64,000 nt of DNA from Planomonospora_B alba. GTDB lineage: Bacteria > Actinomycetota > Actinomycetes > Streptosporangiales > Streptosporangiaceae. The notes under the pieces were generated by a model. It was not told the origin of the DNA, ran no database searches, and saw only the letters and a list, made by a program, of their open reading frames with translations. The stretch spans positions 1 through 64,000 of the forward strand of contig NZ_BAAAUT010000043.1 of NCBI RefSeq assembly GCF_039534085.1, given 5' to 3'. The translations under genes and the position numbers were made by a program. Positions 42,749 through 51,064 of the stretch are shown one piece after another (position 1 is the first letter of the stretch; each line of letters starts with the position of its first letter).

Positions 42749-43464
42749 CTTCCGGTCTCCTTGCTCGATTCGTCGATCGTTTGTGGACGGGGCGGGCTCA
42801 CGTGGGTGGTGCAGACCCCGTCGCCGTGGGCGATGGTCGCGAGCCGCTGCACGGGAGTGCCGAGGATCTGCGCGAACGCCTCCGTCTCGGCCTCGCACAG
42901 CTGCGGGAACTCCGCGGCCACGTGCGCCACCGGGCAGTGGTGCTGGCACAGCTGCTCGCCGCCGAGGGCGGCCCTGCTGGCCGAGGCGGCGTAGCCGTCG
43001 GCCGAGAGCGCCTCGGCCAGGACGCGGACCCGCTCGGAGGCGGGCACGTCCTGCATCTCCCCCCGCAGGCGGCCGATCAGGCCGGACACCTGCGAACGCG
43101 CGAACTCGGTCACCGCCTCCTCGCCCAGCCGGTCGGCGAGGAAGCGCAGCGCGCTCCCCGCCAGCCCGTCGTAGGCGTGCTCGAAGGCGCTGCGTCCGGC
43201 GTCGGTGATGGCGAACAGTTTCGCCGGCCGTCCTCTTCCCCGCTGGCCGCGCGGGCGCGCCGTACGGGGCTCGATCATCCCCTCGGCGAGCAGCGCGTCC
43301 AGGTGGCGGCGGACGGCGGCGGGGGTGAGCCCGAGCCGTTCTCCGAGGGCGGCGGCGGTGACGGGTCCGTGCTCCAGGATGAGCCGGGCGACGCGCGCGC
43401 GCGTGCCGGTCTCCGCGGACACGGCGGAGGGCCGCGCGACGGCGGCTCCCTGGGTGTCCTTCAT
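42745..43464 (-). CDS. sufR: SufR, Fe-S-sensing repressor of the suf operon
   Basis: The 239-residue regulator has an N-terminal winged helix (VTAAALGERLGLTPAAVRRHLDAL). A C-terminal cysteine set can hold a 4Fe-4S cluster: Cys173, Cys177, Cys190 and Cys218 (LCQHHCP, FPQLCEAE, GDGVCTTH). Holo-SufR represses suf; loss of the cluster under iron or redox stress releases it. ATG 43464 is used; an upstream GTG (43482) lies within the operator. It is the first gene of the operon and so autoregulated. Confidence 0.95.
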   Translation of the reverse strand: MKDTQGAAVARPSAVSAETGTRARVARLILEHGPVTAAALGERLGLTPAAVRRHLDALLAEGMIEPRTARPRGQRGRGRPAKLFAITDAGRSAFEHAYDGLAGSALRFLADRLGEEAVTEFARSQVSGLIGRLRGEMQDVPASERVRVLAEALSADGYAASASRAALGGEQLCQHHCPVAHVAAEFPQLCEAETEAFAQILGTPVQRLATIAHGDGVCTTHVSPPRPQTIDESSKETGR

Positions 43465-43478
43465 CCGGGGCACGTATT

Positions 43479-43493
43479 TCACAACATCAGTGT
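43479..43493 (-). promoter_or_regulatory. SufR operator
   Basis: On the minus strand the bases read ACACTGATGTTGTGA, a perfect ACACT-N5-TGTGA site as described for mycobacterial SufR. It ends 15 bases before the sufR start. Confidence 0.88.
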
Positions 43494-43553
43494 GGCGTAA
43501 TTGCTTCCCGGCTGCCAAACCGGAGGGACGCCTCCCGGGATGCAATGCGTCAC

Positions 43554-43572
43554 CCAGGAAAGGCTTACCTAA
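43554..43572 (-). promoter_or_regulatory. Possible iron box upstream of sufR
   Basis: The 19 bases match 14 of 19 positions of the iron-box consensus TTAGGTTAGGCTAACCTAA, including the intact half CTTACCTAA. It lies 90-108 bases before sufR and overlaps the end of the MFS gene, so it may be upstream of the promoter or just chance. Confidence 0.4.
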
Positions 43573-44810
43573 CCTGCGGAAACGCCGGACCTCCCGCGCC
43601 GCAGGCCCGCGAAGACCGCCAGCGCCGCGACGGCGAAGCCCGCCAGGACGTAGGCCATCGGCCGGGCCGAGTCCCCGTCACCCAGCCCGACCAGCGGGGC
43701 GGCGAGCCCGCCGAGGGCGAACTGCACGACGCCCACCAGCGCCGAAGCGCTCCCGGCGACCTGCGGGGACTGCCCGGCCAGCGCGAGCGCGCCGCCGCCC
43801 GGCACCACCAGGCCCGTGCCGCAGGCCGTCACGAACAGCGCCGCGACCAGCGCCTCGAACGGCAGGCCCGCCAGCGCCACGGTGACCAGCGCACCCGCCC
43901 CGGCCAGGCAGAGGAGCAGCCCCGCCATGATCATCCCCTCGGGGCTCAGCCTGCTCCCGGCGATCCGCCCGCCGACCTGCGCGGCGGCGGTCAGGCCGAG
44001 GGCGTTGAGCGCGAACACCAGGGAGTAGGTCTGCGCCGAGGCGCCGTACACCTCCTGGATCACGAACGGCGAGCCGGAGATGTAGGCGAACAGGCCGGCG
44101 AAGCCCAGGCCGGAGGCGAGCGCGGCCGCCATGAAGGAGCGGTCGCGCAGCAGGCGCCCGAAGGCCGCCAGGGTGTGCCGGAGCCCGCCCTCCTCCCGCC
44201 GCCCGGCGGGGAGCGTCTCGCGCACCCCGCCGGCCGCGGCGGCCAGCAGCGCCAGGCCCATGGCGCTCAGCACGGCGAAGATCCCCCGCCAGGAGGTGTG
44301 GGCGAGCACCTGCGCGCCGAGGATCGGGGCCAGCATCGGGGCCAGTCCGCTGACGAGCATGAGGGTGGCGAAGATGCGCGCGATGGCGGCGCCCTCGTAC
44401 AGGTCGCGCACGACCGCGCGCACGATCACCAGCGCGGCCCCGCCCGCGATCCCCTGGAGCAGCCGGAATCCGATCAGTGCCTGCGCCGACGGGGAGAACG
44501 CGCACAGCAGCGAGGCCGCAGCGTAGGCGCCGATCCCGGCCAGCAGCGGGAGGCGGCGCCCCCGCACGTCGCTGAGCGGGCCGGCGACGACCTGTCCGAC
44601 GGCGACGCCGACGAGGCAGGCGGTGAGGGTCAGCTGGACCTGCGCCTGGCCGGCGTCCAGCTCGCCGGCGATCGCGGGGAACGCGGGCAGGTACATGTCG
44701 ATGGAGAGAGGGCCGATCGCCGAGAGCGAGCCCAGGACGAGCAGCAGGAGCCTCCTGCGCCGTCCCCCCGGTGCGTGCGTGGCGTCCTGTCGTACGGCGC
44801 CGGCGGTCAT
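43569..44810 (-). CDS. Bcr/CflA-family drug efflux transporter (MFS)
   Basis: The 413-residue protein has 12 predicted helices and the Bcr/CflA entry motif PLSIDMYLPAFPAIAGEL. The MFS loop motif is GPLSDVRGRRLPLL, and an RLLQGIAGGAALVIVRAVVRDLYEG stretch (cited in part) marks helix 4-5. These proton-driven exporters remove drugs such as bicyclomycin or chloramphenicol; the true substrate is unknown. ATG 44810 is chosen for GGGAGAA eight bases ahead; ATG 44825 overlaps that site. It reads towards sufR. Confidence 0.9.
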   Translation of the reverse strand: MTAGAVRQDATHAPGGRRRRLLLLVLGSLSAIGPLSIDMYLPAFPAIAGELDAGQAQVQLTLTACLVGVAVGQVVAGPLSDVRGRRLPLLAGIGAYAAASLLCAFSPSAQALIGFRLLQGIAGGAALVIVRAVVRDLYEGAAIARIFATLMLVSGLAPMLAPILGAQVLAHTSWRGIFAVLSAMGLALLAAAAGGVRETLPAGRREEGGLRHTLAAFGRLLRDRSFMAAALASGLGFAGLFAYISGSPFVIQEVYGASAQTYSLVFALNALGLTAAAQVGGRIAGSRLSPEGMIMAGLLLCLAGAGALVTVALAGLPFEALVAALFVTACGTGLVVPGGGALALAGQSPQVAGSASALVGVVQFALGGLAAPLVGLGDGDSARPMAYVLAGFAVAALAVFAGLRRGRSGVSAG

Positions 44811-44825
44811 CGGCGGTTCTCCCAT

Positions 44826-45129
44826 CCCTCACGGACCACGGTGGGCCCGCTGCGGGCCGAGCATCGGAACAGGATCCGGTCATCCGATATTCCCGATACC
44901 GGAATCTCACTTTCCGCACCCGCACGGCCGCGGCCCCGCGGCCCGCCGCGGGGCCGCGCACCGCCCGCGCCCTGGATCCGGCCCCGCCCCCCGCGCGGCG
45001 CGGCGGACTCCCGCCCCGGGCCCCGCCCCGGACACGGGCGCCGGCGGGCGGACTCCCGCCCCGGGCCCCGCCCCGGACACGGGCGCCGGCGGGCGGACGG
45101 CCGCGAACGGGACCGCGCCGGCGAGTCCC
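44826..45129. promoter_or_regulatory. Divergent intergenic region with low-GC inverted repeat
   Basis: Between the divergent MFS and ABC genes. Bases 44885-44910 are AT-richer and include ATTCC-N7-GGAAT, a possible operator for the MFS gene. The 45-bp tandem repeat follows at 45003. Confidence 0.45.
45003..45098. repeat. 45-bp tandem repeat, two full copies
   Basis: Copies at 45003-45047 and 45048-45092 look identical, and the first six bases recur at 45093-45098. They lie upstream of the ABC-2 gene pair. Confidence 0.93.
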
Positions 45130-45142
45130 TAGACTCGTGGCC
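45130..45142 (+). promoter_or_regulatory. -10 element, leaderless ABC ATPase gene
   Basis: TAGACT (45130-45135) is followed by seven bases and ATG 45143. No ribosome site is seen. Confidence 0.6.
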
Positions 45143-46051
45143 ATGGACTCCCCAGCCGTCGAGATCATCGATCTGGTCAAGAGATACGGCCGAACGACCG
45201 CGATCGACGGCCTCACCTTCAGCGCCGCCCGCGGGGCGGTCACCTCCGTCCTCGGCCCCAACGGCGCGGGCAAGACCTCCACGGTCGAGATCTGCGAGGG
45301 CTTCCGGCGCGCGGACGGCGGCACCGTGAACGTGCTCGGGCTCGACCCGGCCCGGCCGGAGCTGCGGGCGCGGGTGGGCGTGATGCTCCAGTCCGGGGGC
45401 GTGCCGCCGGCCATGCGCTGCGGCGAGTGGCTGCGGCTGGTGTCCCGCTTCTACTCCGACCCGCTCGACCCCGCGGCGCTGCTGGACCGGCTCGGGCTGA
45501 CCGAGCACGCCCGCACGCCGTACCGGAGGCTGTCCGGCGGCCAGCAGCAGCGCGTCTCGCTGGCCGCGGCGGTGGTCGGCCGCCCCGAGCTGGTCTTCCT
45601 CGACGAGCCGACCGCCGGGCTGGACCCCCAGGCCCGCCACGCCTGCTGGGAGCTGGTGGGCGACCTGCGGGCCGCCGGGGTGTCGGTGGTGCTGACCACC
45701 CACCACATGGACGAGGCCGAGAAGCTCTCCGACCACGTGGTGGTCATCGACCGCGGCCGGGTGGTGGCCCAGGGCACGCCCGCCGCGCTCACCGGCGCCG
45801 AGCGGCAGCTGCGCTTCCGCGCCCGGCCGGGGCTCGCCCTCGACGAGCTGCTCACCGCGCTGCCGGCGGGCAGCGCGGCCAAGGAGTCCCCCGCGGGGCA
45901 CTACATCATCGAGGGGCAGGTCGGCCCCGAGCTGCTGGCGACCGTGACGGCCTGGTGCGCGACCGAGGGCGTCACCGCCGACGACCTCAGCATCGAGCGC
46001 CGCACCCTGGAAGACGTCTTCCTCGAACTGACCGGCCGGGAGCTGCGATGA
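45143..46051 (+). CDS. ABC transporter ATPase (ABC-2 export type)
   Basis: The 302-residue ATPase has Walker A GPNGAGKT, the signature LSGGQQQRVSLA and Walker B LVFLDEPTAGLD. Its C-terminal extension ends in LSIERRTLEDVFLELTGREL, typical of DrrA/CcmA-like exporters. It drives the permease encoded next, with ATGA overlap. In actinobacteria this pair sits between sufR and ctaA (Rv1458c-Rv1457c in M. tuberculosis); a link to cytochrome oxidase or lipid export is suspected but not shown. Confidence 0.92.
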   Translation: MDSPAVEIIDLVKRYGRTTAIDGLTFSAARGAVTSVLGPNGAGKTSTVEICEGFRRADGGTVNVLGLDPARPELRARVGVMLQSGGVPPAMRCGEWLRLVSRFYSDPLDPAALLDRLGLTEHARTPYRRLSGGQQQRVSLAAAVVGRPELVFLDEPTAGLDPQARHACWELVGDLRAAGVSVVLTTHHMDEAEKLSDHVVVIDRGRVVAQGTPAALTGAERQLRFRARPGLALDELLTALPAGSAAKESPAGHYIIEGQVGPELLATVTAWCATEGVTADDLSIERRTLEDVFLELTGRELR

Positions 46052-46842
46052 CGACCTCCGCCACCCCCGCGAAGCCCGCGGGCGCCGACCTGGCCCCCCG
46101 CGGGGGCGCCGCGCCGCTGCCGGCGATGGTGCTGGCGCAGGCCGGCGCGGAGATCCGCGCGACGCTCCGCAACGGCGAGCAGCTGCTGCTGACGCTGATC
46201 ATCCCCGTGCTGCTGCTCGTCGGGTTCTCCGCCGCGCCCCTGGTGGACGTCGGCGGCGGCTCCCGGGTCGACTTCACCACCCCCGGCGTCCTCGCGCTGG
46301 CCGTGATGTCCACGGCCTTCACCGGGCAGGCCATCGCGACCGGCTTCGAGCGCCGCTACGGCGTGCTGAAGCGGCTGGGCGCGACCCCGCTCTCCCGGAG
46401 CGGGCTGCTGCTGGCCAAGACGCTGGCGGTGGTCGCGGTCGAGGCGGTGCAGGTCGCGGTCGTCTCCGGGGTGGCGCTCGCCCTGGGCTGGCGGCCCTCC
46501 GGCTCCCCGCTGTCCGCCCTGGCGCTGGTCGTGCTGGGCACCGCCGCCTTCAGCGGGCTCGGCCTGCTGATGGCCGGCACCCTGCGCGCCGAGGCCACGC
46601 TCGCCGGGGCCAACCTGGTCTACCTCGTCCTGCTCGGCTGCGGCGGGGTCGTCTTCCCGCTGTCGGTCTTCCCCGACCGGGTGGAGCCGGCGCTGGAGCT
46701 GCTGCCCATCTCGGCGCTGACCGGCGGGCTCCGCTCGGTCCTGGCCGACGGCGCGGCCTTCCCGGTCGCCTCCGCGGCCGTCCTGGCGGTCTGGGCGGCG
46801 GTCTCGCTGGGTCTCGCATCGCGGACATTCCGCTGGGAATGA
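46048..46842 (+). CDS. ABC-2 type transporter permease
   Basis: The 264-residue membrane protein has six predicted helices and the ABC-2 features GFERRYGVLKRLGATPLSRSGLLLAK and VFPLSVFPDRVEPALELLPISALTGGLR (parts). It begins at ATG 46048 overlapping the ATPase stop, so a one-to-one complex is likely. Substrate unknown. Its N terminus (about 25 residues, Ala/Gly/Pro-rich) is cytoplasmic. Confidence 0.9.
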   Translation: MTTSATPAKPAGADLAPRGGAAPLPAMVLAQAGAEIRATLRNGEQLLLTLIIPVLLLVGFSAAPLVDVGGGSRVDFTTPGVLALAVMSTAFTGQAIATGFERRYGVLKRLGATPLSRSGLLLAKTLAVVAVEAVQVAVVSGVALALGWRPSGSPLSALALVVLGTAAFSGLGLLMAGTLRAEATLAGANLVYLVLLGCGGVVFPLSVFPDRVEPALELLPISALTGGLRSVLADGAAFPVASAAVLAVWAAVSLGLASRTFRWE

Positions 46843-46884
46843 CCCGCCCCCTCAAGTAAGGTGCGTGAGTCTGGATAGCACCTG

Positions 46885-46897
46885 AAAAAAGGGGGGG
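46885..46897 (+). repeat. A6G7 homopolymer tract in front of the EamA gene
   Basis: Six A and seven G lie three bases before GTG 46901. The G run also serves as ribosome-binding purines, so slippage would change spacing. A 6-bp stem (46859-46864 with 46878-46883) precedes it. Confidence 0.8.
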
Positions 46898-46900
46898 CCT

Positions 46901-47806
46901 GTGACCGCCGACGCCCTGCCGGGAGCCGCCGGGCCGGGGCGGCGCGGCCCCGGAGCCCTGCTGCGGACCGCCTCCGACGCGATCCCGCCCTCCGGCCTGG
47001 TGCTGCTGGCGATCCTGTCGGTGCAGACCGGCGCGGGTTTCGCCAAGGAGCTCTTCGCGCACCTGCCGCCGAGCGCGGTGGTGCTCCTGCGGATCGGCAT
47101 GGGCGCGCTGGTGCTGAGCCTGGTCGCCCGCCCCCGCCTGCGCGGGCTGAGGAGGGCCGACCTGGGGGTCGGGGTGGCGTTCGGCGCGGCGCTGGGCCTG
47201 ATGAACATGTCGTTCTACGAGGCGCTGGCCCGGCTGCCCATGGGGATCGCGGTGGCGATCGAGTTCCTGGGCCCGCTCGGCGTGGCGGTGGCCGCCTCCC
47301 GGCGCCGTCTCGACCTGCTCTGGGTGGTGCTGGCCGCCTCCGGCATCGCGCTCCTGGCGCCCTGGGGGGAGGCCTCCCGCCTGGACTGGGTGGGCATCGG
47401 CTTCGCCCTGGTCGCCGGGGCCTGCTGGGCCGCCTACATCCTGCTGTCGGCCGCGGTCGGCCGGCGCTTCCCCGGCACCGGCGGGGTGTCGTTCGCGATG
47501 CTCGTCGCCTGCCTGCTGGCCGCCCCCGTCGGCGTCGCCACGGGCGGCGCCGACCTGCTCCGGCCGGAGCTGCTGCTGATCGGGCTGGGCGTCGGGCTGC
47601 TGTCGTCGGTGATCCCCTACACGCTGGAGCTGGAGGCGCTGCGCCGGATGCCGAAGCGGGTCTTCGGCATCCTGATGAGCCTGGAGCCGGCCGCGGCCGC
47701 CCTCATCGGCCTGCTGGTCCTGGGCGAGGTCCTGCACGCGCGCGAGTGGGCCGCCATCGGCTGCGTGGTCGTCGCCAGCGTCGGCGCGACCCGCGACGCG
47801 GGCTGA
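46901..47806 (+). CDS. EamA/RhtA-like drug/metabolite transporter
   Basis: The 301-residue protein has ten predicted helices in two EamA repeats (about 30-150 and 160-295). ARLPMGIAVAIEFLGPLGVA and LEALRRMPKRVFGILMSLEPAAAALIG are typical of RhtA-type exporters of threonine and homoserine or related solutes. The GTG 46901 start follows a G-run. It has 58 bases to the upstream permease and is read in the same direction, but is probably independent. Confidence 0.88.
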   Translation: MTADALPGAAGPGRRGPGALLRTASDAIPPSGLVLLAILSVQTGAGFAKELFAHLPPSAVVLLRIGMGALVLSLVARPRLRGLRRADLGVGVAFGAALGLMNMSFYEALARLPMGIAVAIEFLGPLGVAVAASRRRLDLLWVVLAASGIALLAPWGEASRLDWVGIGFALVAGACWAAYILLSAAVGRRFPGTGGVSFAMLVACLLAAPVGVATGGADLLRPELLLIGLGVGLLSSVIPYTLELEALRRMPKRVFGILMSLEPAAAALIGLLVLGEVLHAREWAAIGCVVVASVGATRDAG

Positions 47807-47933
47807 CCGCGCCCCGGCCGCCCCGCCGTCCCCCCGCCCGCCCCTGCGCCCGGCCCGCCCGCGCGGACGGGTCCTTCCGCCCGGCCCGCCCCGGGACGTG
47901 CGGGCCCGCGGCGGGACCACCGCACCCGCCGCC

Positions 47934-47946
47934 TACGATGTGAGCC
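47934..47946 (+). promoter_or_regulatory. -10 element, leaderless ctaA
   Basis: TACGAT (47934-47939) is followed by seven bases and GTG 47947. Confidence 0.6.
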
Positions 47947-48942
47947 GTGAACCAGCTCCCTGAGCAGTCCCGTCCCCCCGCGGGCCCGCCGCGCTCCGCG
48001 TGGTCCGCGTGGTCCCCCACCGCCGTCTCGATGCGCCGGTGGGCCCTGGCCGCGGTGGTCGTCAACGCGGGCATCACGGTGACGGGCGCGGTGGTGCGGG
48101 TGACCGGCTCCGGGCTGGGCTGCCCCACCTGGCCGCAGTGCACCCCAGACAGCTTCGTCCCCGCCGCCCACGACGGGATCTCCCCGCTCAACACGGCGAT
48201 CGAGTTCGGCAACCGGCTGCTGACCTTCCTGGTGCTGGTCGTGGCCGTCGCCTGCGTGCTGGCCGCGCTCCGGCTCCCGCAGCGCCGGCGCGACCTGGTC
48301 CGCCTGGCGTGGATCCAGCCGTTCGGCGTGGCCGTGCAGGCCTTCTGGGGCGGCGTGGTGGTGCACAGCGCGCTCAACCCGGTCACCGTGAACGTGCACT
48401 TCCTGTTCTCCGTCGGCATGACCGCCGCCGCCTGCGCGCTGTACGCCCGCGCCGGCGAGGGCGACGCGCCGCCGCGGCCCCTGGTCCACCCGCGCATCCG
48501 CGTGCTCGGGCACGTGCTGGTCGGCGCGGTGCTCGTGCTGATCCTGGCGGGCATGGTGGTGACCGGGACCGGCCCGCACTCCGGCGACGAGATCGCCTCG
48601 CGCTTCCCGTTCGACATCGAGACCGTGGCCAGGATCCACGCCGACGCCGCCTACGCCGTGGTGGGGCTGACGTTCGCGCTGGTGTTCGCGCTGCACGTGA
48701 CCGGCGCGCCGGCGGCCGCCCGGCGGGCGGCGCTGACGCTGCTGGCCGTGGAGCTGGTCCAGGGGGTCGTCGGCTACGTCCAGTACTTCCTGGCCGTGCC
48801 CGCCTTCCTGGTCGGCCTGCACGTGCTCGGCGCCACCCTGGTGTGGATCTGCACGCTGCGGGCGGTCTTCACGCTGCGCTCCCGGGGCCCGGCGGACGCG
48901 CCGGAGGCCGAGGCGGCCGAGCCCGACGCGGTTCCTGCGTGA
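47947..48942 (+). CDS. ctaA: Haem A synthase (COX15/CtaA)
   Basis: The 331-residue, eight-helix membrane enzyme oxidises haem O to haem A for cytochrome aa3 oxidase. The first loop TGSGLGCPTWPQC holds the cysteine pair, and conserved histidines lie in helices (EFGNRLLTF, VVVHSALNPVTVNVHFLFS, ARIHADAAYAV, VGLHVLGATLVW). The GTG 47947 start is probably leaderless. Haem O synthase is encoded 3 kb away at 51065-52018. Confidence 0.94.
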   Translation: MNQLPEQSRPPAGPPRSAWSAWSPTAVSMRRWALAAVVVNAGITVTGAVVRVTGSGLGCPTWPQCTPDSFVPAAHDGISPLNTAIEFGNRLLTFLVLVVAVACVLAALRLPQRRRDLVRLAWIQPFGVAVQAFWGGVVVHSALNPVTVNVHFLFSVGMTAAACALYARAGEGDAPPRPLVHPRIRVLGHVLVGAVLVLILAGMVVTGTGPHSGDEIASRFPFDIETVARIHADAAYAVVGLTFALVFALHVTGAPAAARRAALTLLAVELVQGVVGYVQYFLAVPAFLVGLHVLGATLVWICTLRAVFTLRSRGPADAPEAEAAEPDAVPA

Positions 48943-49658
48943 CCCCCGCGTCCCGCCGCCCGGCGCCGCGCAGGCCGTCCCGTACGGCGCTGCGCCGCTG
49001 CTACCGGGCGGCGGTGGCGCTGAGCCTGCTGGCGCTGGCCCCGCTCACCTGGGCCCACCTGGTCAGCTCCGGGCACCGGGTGGTCGCCGACTCGTCCCCC
49101 GGCTGGACGGCCGGGGTGCCGCGGGCGCCGGTGGCGCTGGTCCTCGGCGCGGCCGTGCACGGCGGCCGCCCCTCCCCCATGCTGGCCAGGCGGCTGGACA
49201 TCGCCGCCGAGCTGTACCGGGCGGGCCGGGTGCGCGCGCTGCTGCTCTCCGGCGACAACGGCCGGACCGGCTACGACGAGCCGAGCGTGATGCGCGACTA
49301 CCTGATCGCGCGCGGCGTGCCCGGCCGGGTCCTGGTCCTCGACTACGCGGGCTTCGACACCTGGGACTCCTGCGTGCGCGCCCGGGACGTGTTCGGCGCC
49401 ACCCGGCTGACCGTGGTCACCCAGGTCTTCCACCTGCCCCGGGCCGTGGCGCTGTGCCGTACGGCGGGCCTGGAGGCCTCCGGCGTCGGCGACGACTCCA
49501 GCCGCAGGTGGGCCGGGACCACCTACGCCTACGCGGTCCGCGAGTTCGGCGCGGCGGCCAAGGCGTTCCTGGACGCGGTGGTCCTCGACTCCGAGCCGGT
49601 CTTCCCCGGCCCCCGCGAGGCCGGCCTGCTGGAGGCGGCGCTCCGCCCGGAGGGCTGA
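48939..49658 (+). CDS. DUF218/SanA-YdcF-like membrane protein
   Basis: The 239-residue protein has one N-terminal membrane helix (about 24-45) and a DUF218 domain (VALVLGAAVHGGRPSPMLARRLD and ALLLSGDNG, LVLDYAGFDTWDSCVRA, VVTQVFHLPRAVALCR). SanA/YdcF family members affect envelope permeability and vancomycin sensitivity. GTG 48939 overlaps the ctaA stop by four bases, so the two are coupled. Its stop converges on the PrsW gene across a hairpin. Confidence 0.9.
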   Translation: MTPASRRPAPRRPSRTALRRCYRAAVALSLLALAPLTWAHLVSSGHRVVADSSPGWTAGVPRAPVALVLGAAVHGGRPSPMLARRLDIAAELYRAGRVRALLLSGDNGRTGYDEPSVMRDYLIARGVPGRVLVLDYAGFDTWDSCVRARDVFGATRLTVVTQVFHLPRAVALCRTAGLEASGVGDDSSRRWAGTTYAYAVREFGAAAKAFLDAVVLDSEPVFPGPREAGLLEAALRPEG

Positions 49659-49660
49659 GA

Positions 49661-49695
49661 CCGGGATCCGGCCCCGCCCGCCCGGCGGATCCCGG
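49661..49695. terminator. Hairpin between convergent DUF218 and PrsW genes
   Basis: A perfect 10-bp stem (49661-49670 with 49686-49695) with a 15-base loop directly follows the DUF218 stop. Confidence 0.65.
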
Positions 49696-49755
49696 AAGGC
49701 GCGGTCCCGGAGGACACGGTCCTGGAGGGCCCGGCGGGGAAGGCTGCCCGGCCGC

Positions 49756-50955
49756 CTACCAGGCGGGCCCGCCGGGCGGGTTCCAGGGCGGCGGGCCGGC
49801 GGCCCACCCCTCCGCCGGGGCGGACGGCCGCGGCGGGAGCGGCAGCTGGCGCCGGGCCTCGGCCATGCACTGCAGCAGCGCGTGCTGCTCCTCGTCGAAG
49901 GTCTGCTCGCCGATCGTCCGGTGGGCGGCCCGCTCGTGGAGCAGGCCGAGCTCGGTGGCGGCGAGCTGGTAGTCGATCATCGCCCGCAGCCCGGCGCGCC
50001 CGCCGTTGCCCCTGGCCCAGTGCCGGGCCTGGCGGCGGCCGGGCAGCGAGGAGAGCATGGCGACGTCCTCCGGGGTGACCAGCCCGGTCGCGTGGTAGGC
50101 GGGCAGGTAGCTCTGGATCAGCCCGACGATGCGCCGGCGGTCGCGCACCACCACGCCGATGAGCACGAACAGCACGATCATCAGCAGCAGGTAGGCGACG
50201 GCCAGCCCGCCGAACCCGGCGTAGGAGGCCAGGCCGTTCCAGATGCCGTGCAGCAGCATCGCGCCGGCCCAGCCCGCGGCGATGATCCCGACCTGCCCGG
50301 GGCGGTTGCGCTGGGCCGCGTAGGCCACCGCGACGCCGATCATCGAGGTGAACAGCGGGTGCGCGAACGGCGAGAGCACGCCGCGCAGCACCACGGTCAC
50401 CGCCAGGCCCCGCGCGCCCATCTCGTCGAGGGCGGCCACGTAGTAGCTGACGTTCTCGCTCATCGCGAAGCCGAGGCCGACCATGCTCGCGTAGATGATC
50501 CCGTCGGTGGGCCCGTCGAGCTCCGCCCGCCTGAAGCGGAGCAGGCCCAGCAGGACCAGCCCCTTCATGGTCTCCTCGACGACCGGGGCGCCGAACGTCG
50601 CGGCGAGGTTGCGGGCGTCCGTCTGCCCGAGCATGGCCGCCTGGCCGAGGTAGATCAGGTTGAGCGAGTTGACCACGCCGGCCACCAGCACGGCCACGCC
50701 CGCGCCCCAGCCGAAGGCGAAGGCGAGGTCGCTGCGCGGCTCGGGCTCCATGCGGTCCAGCCCGAGCACCGCCGCCAGCAGCACCGGGACGGGCGCCAGG
50801 GCCAGCGCGAGCGCGATCACGAAGCGCACCGGGTCGCCGTCCACCAGGTCGAAGGAGAACGACGCCAGCGCGCACAGCCCGGTCACGACGAGCCCGGCGA
50901 TCAGCCCGACGGACGGGCGGTCCTTGAACACCCATCGTGGATCGCGGCTCGCCAT
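49756..50955 (-). CDS. PrsW-family intramembrane metalloprotease
   Basis: The 399-residue protein has about eight helices and the CAAX-like motifs of PrsW: PVVEETMKGL (Glu-Glu), FAHPLFTSMIGV and LLHGIWNGL. In Bacillus, PrsW starts cleavage of an anti-sigma factor; actinobacterial copies have no known target. The C-terminal 100 residues are cytoplasmic and end in a Pro-rich tail (PPRPSAPAEG, PPWNPPGGPAW). ATG 50955 lies six bases after TACGGT (50967-50962), so the mRNA is probably leaderless. Confidence 0.92.
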   Translation of the reverse strand: MASRDPRWVFKDRPSVGLIAGLVVTGLCALASFSFDLVDGDPVRFVIALALALAPVPVLLAAVLGLDRMEPEPRSDLAFAFGWGAGVAVLVAGVVNSLNLIYLGQAAMLGQTDARNLAATFGAPVVEETMKGLVLLGLLRFRRAELDGPTDGIIYASMVGLGFAMSENVSYYVAALDEMGARGLAVTVVLRGVLSPFAHPLFTSMIGVAVAYAAQRNRPGQVGIIAAGWAGAMLLHGIWNGLASYAGFGGLAVAYLLLMIVLFVLIGVVVRDRRRIVGLIQSYLPAYHATGLVTPEDVAMLSSLPGRRQARHWARGNGGRAGLRAMIDYQLAATELGLLHERAAHRTIGEQTFDEEQHALLQCMAEARRQLPLPPRPSAPAEGWAAGPPPWNPPGGPAW

Positions 50956-51064
50956 GGAGAAACCGTAACCGATCGCCCCGGGCCTGTCCCCCGCCCCGCG
51001 GGCCGCGAGCGGCCGGTTCCGGCCATTTCCGGATCACGGCGGGGCCGCGGGGGACCGGCCCTGA

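Noticed and set aside
42745..43545. Longer SufR start at 43545
   Set aside because: The extra 27 codons would run through the SufR operator and promoter; conserved sequence begins after ATG 43464.
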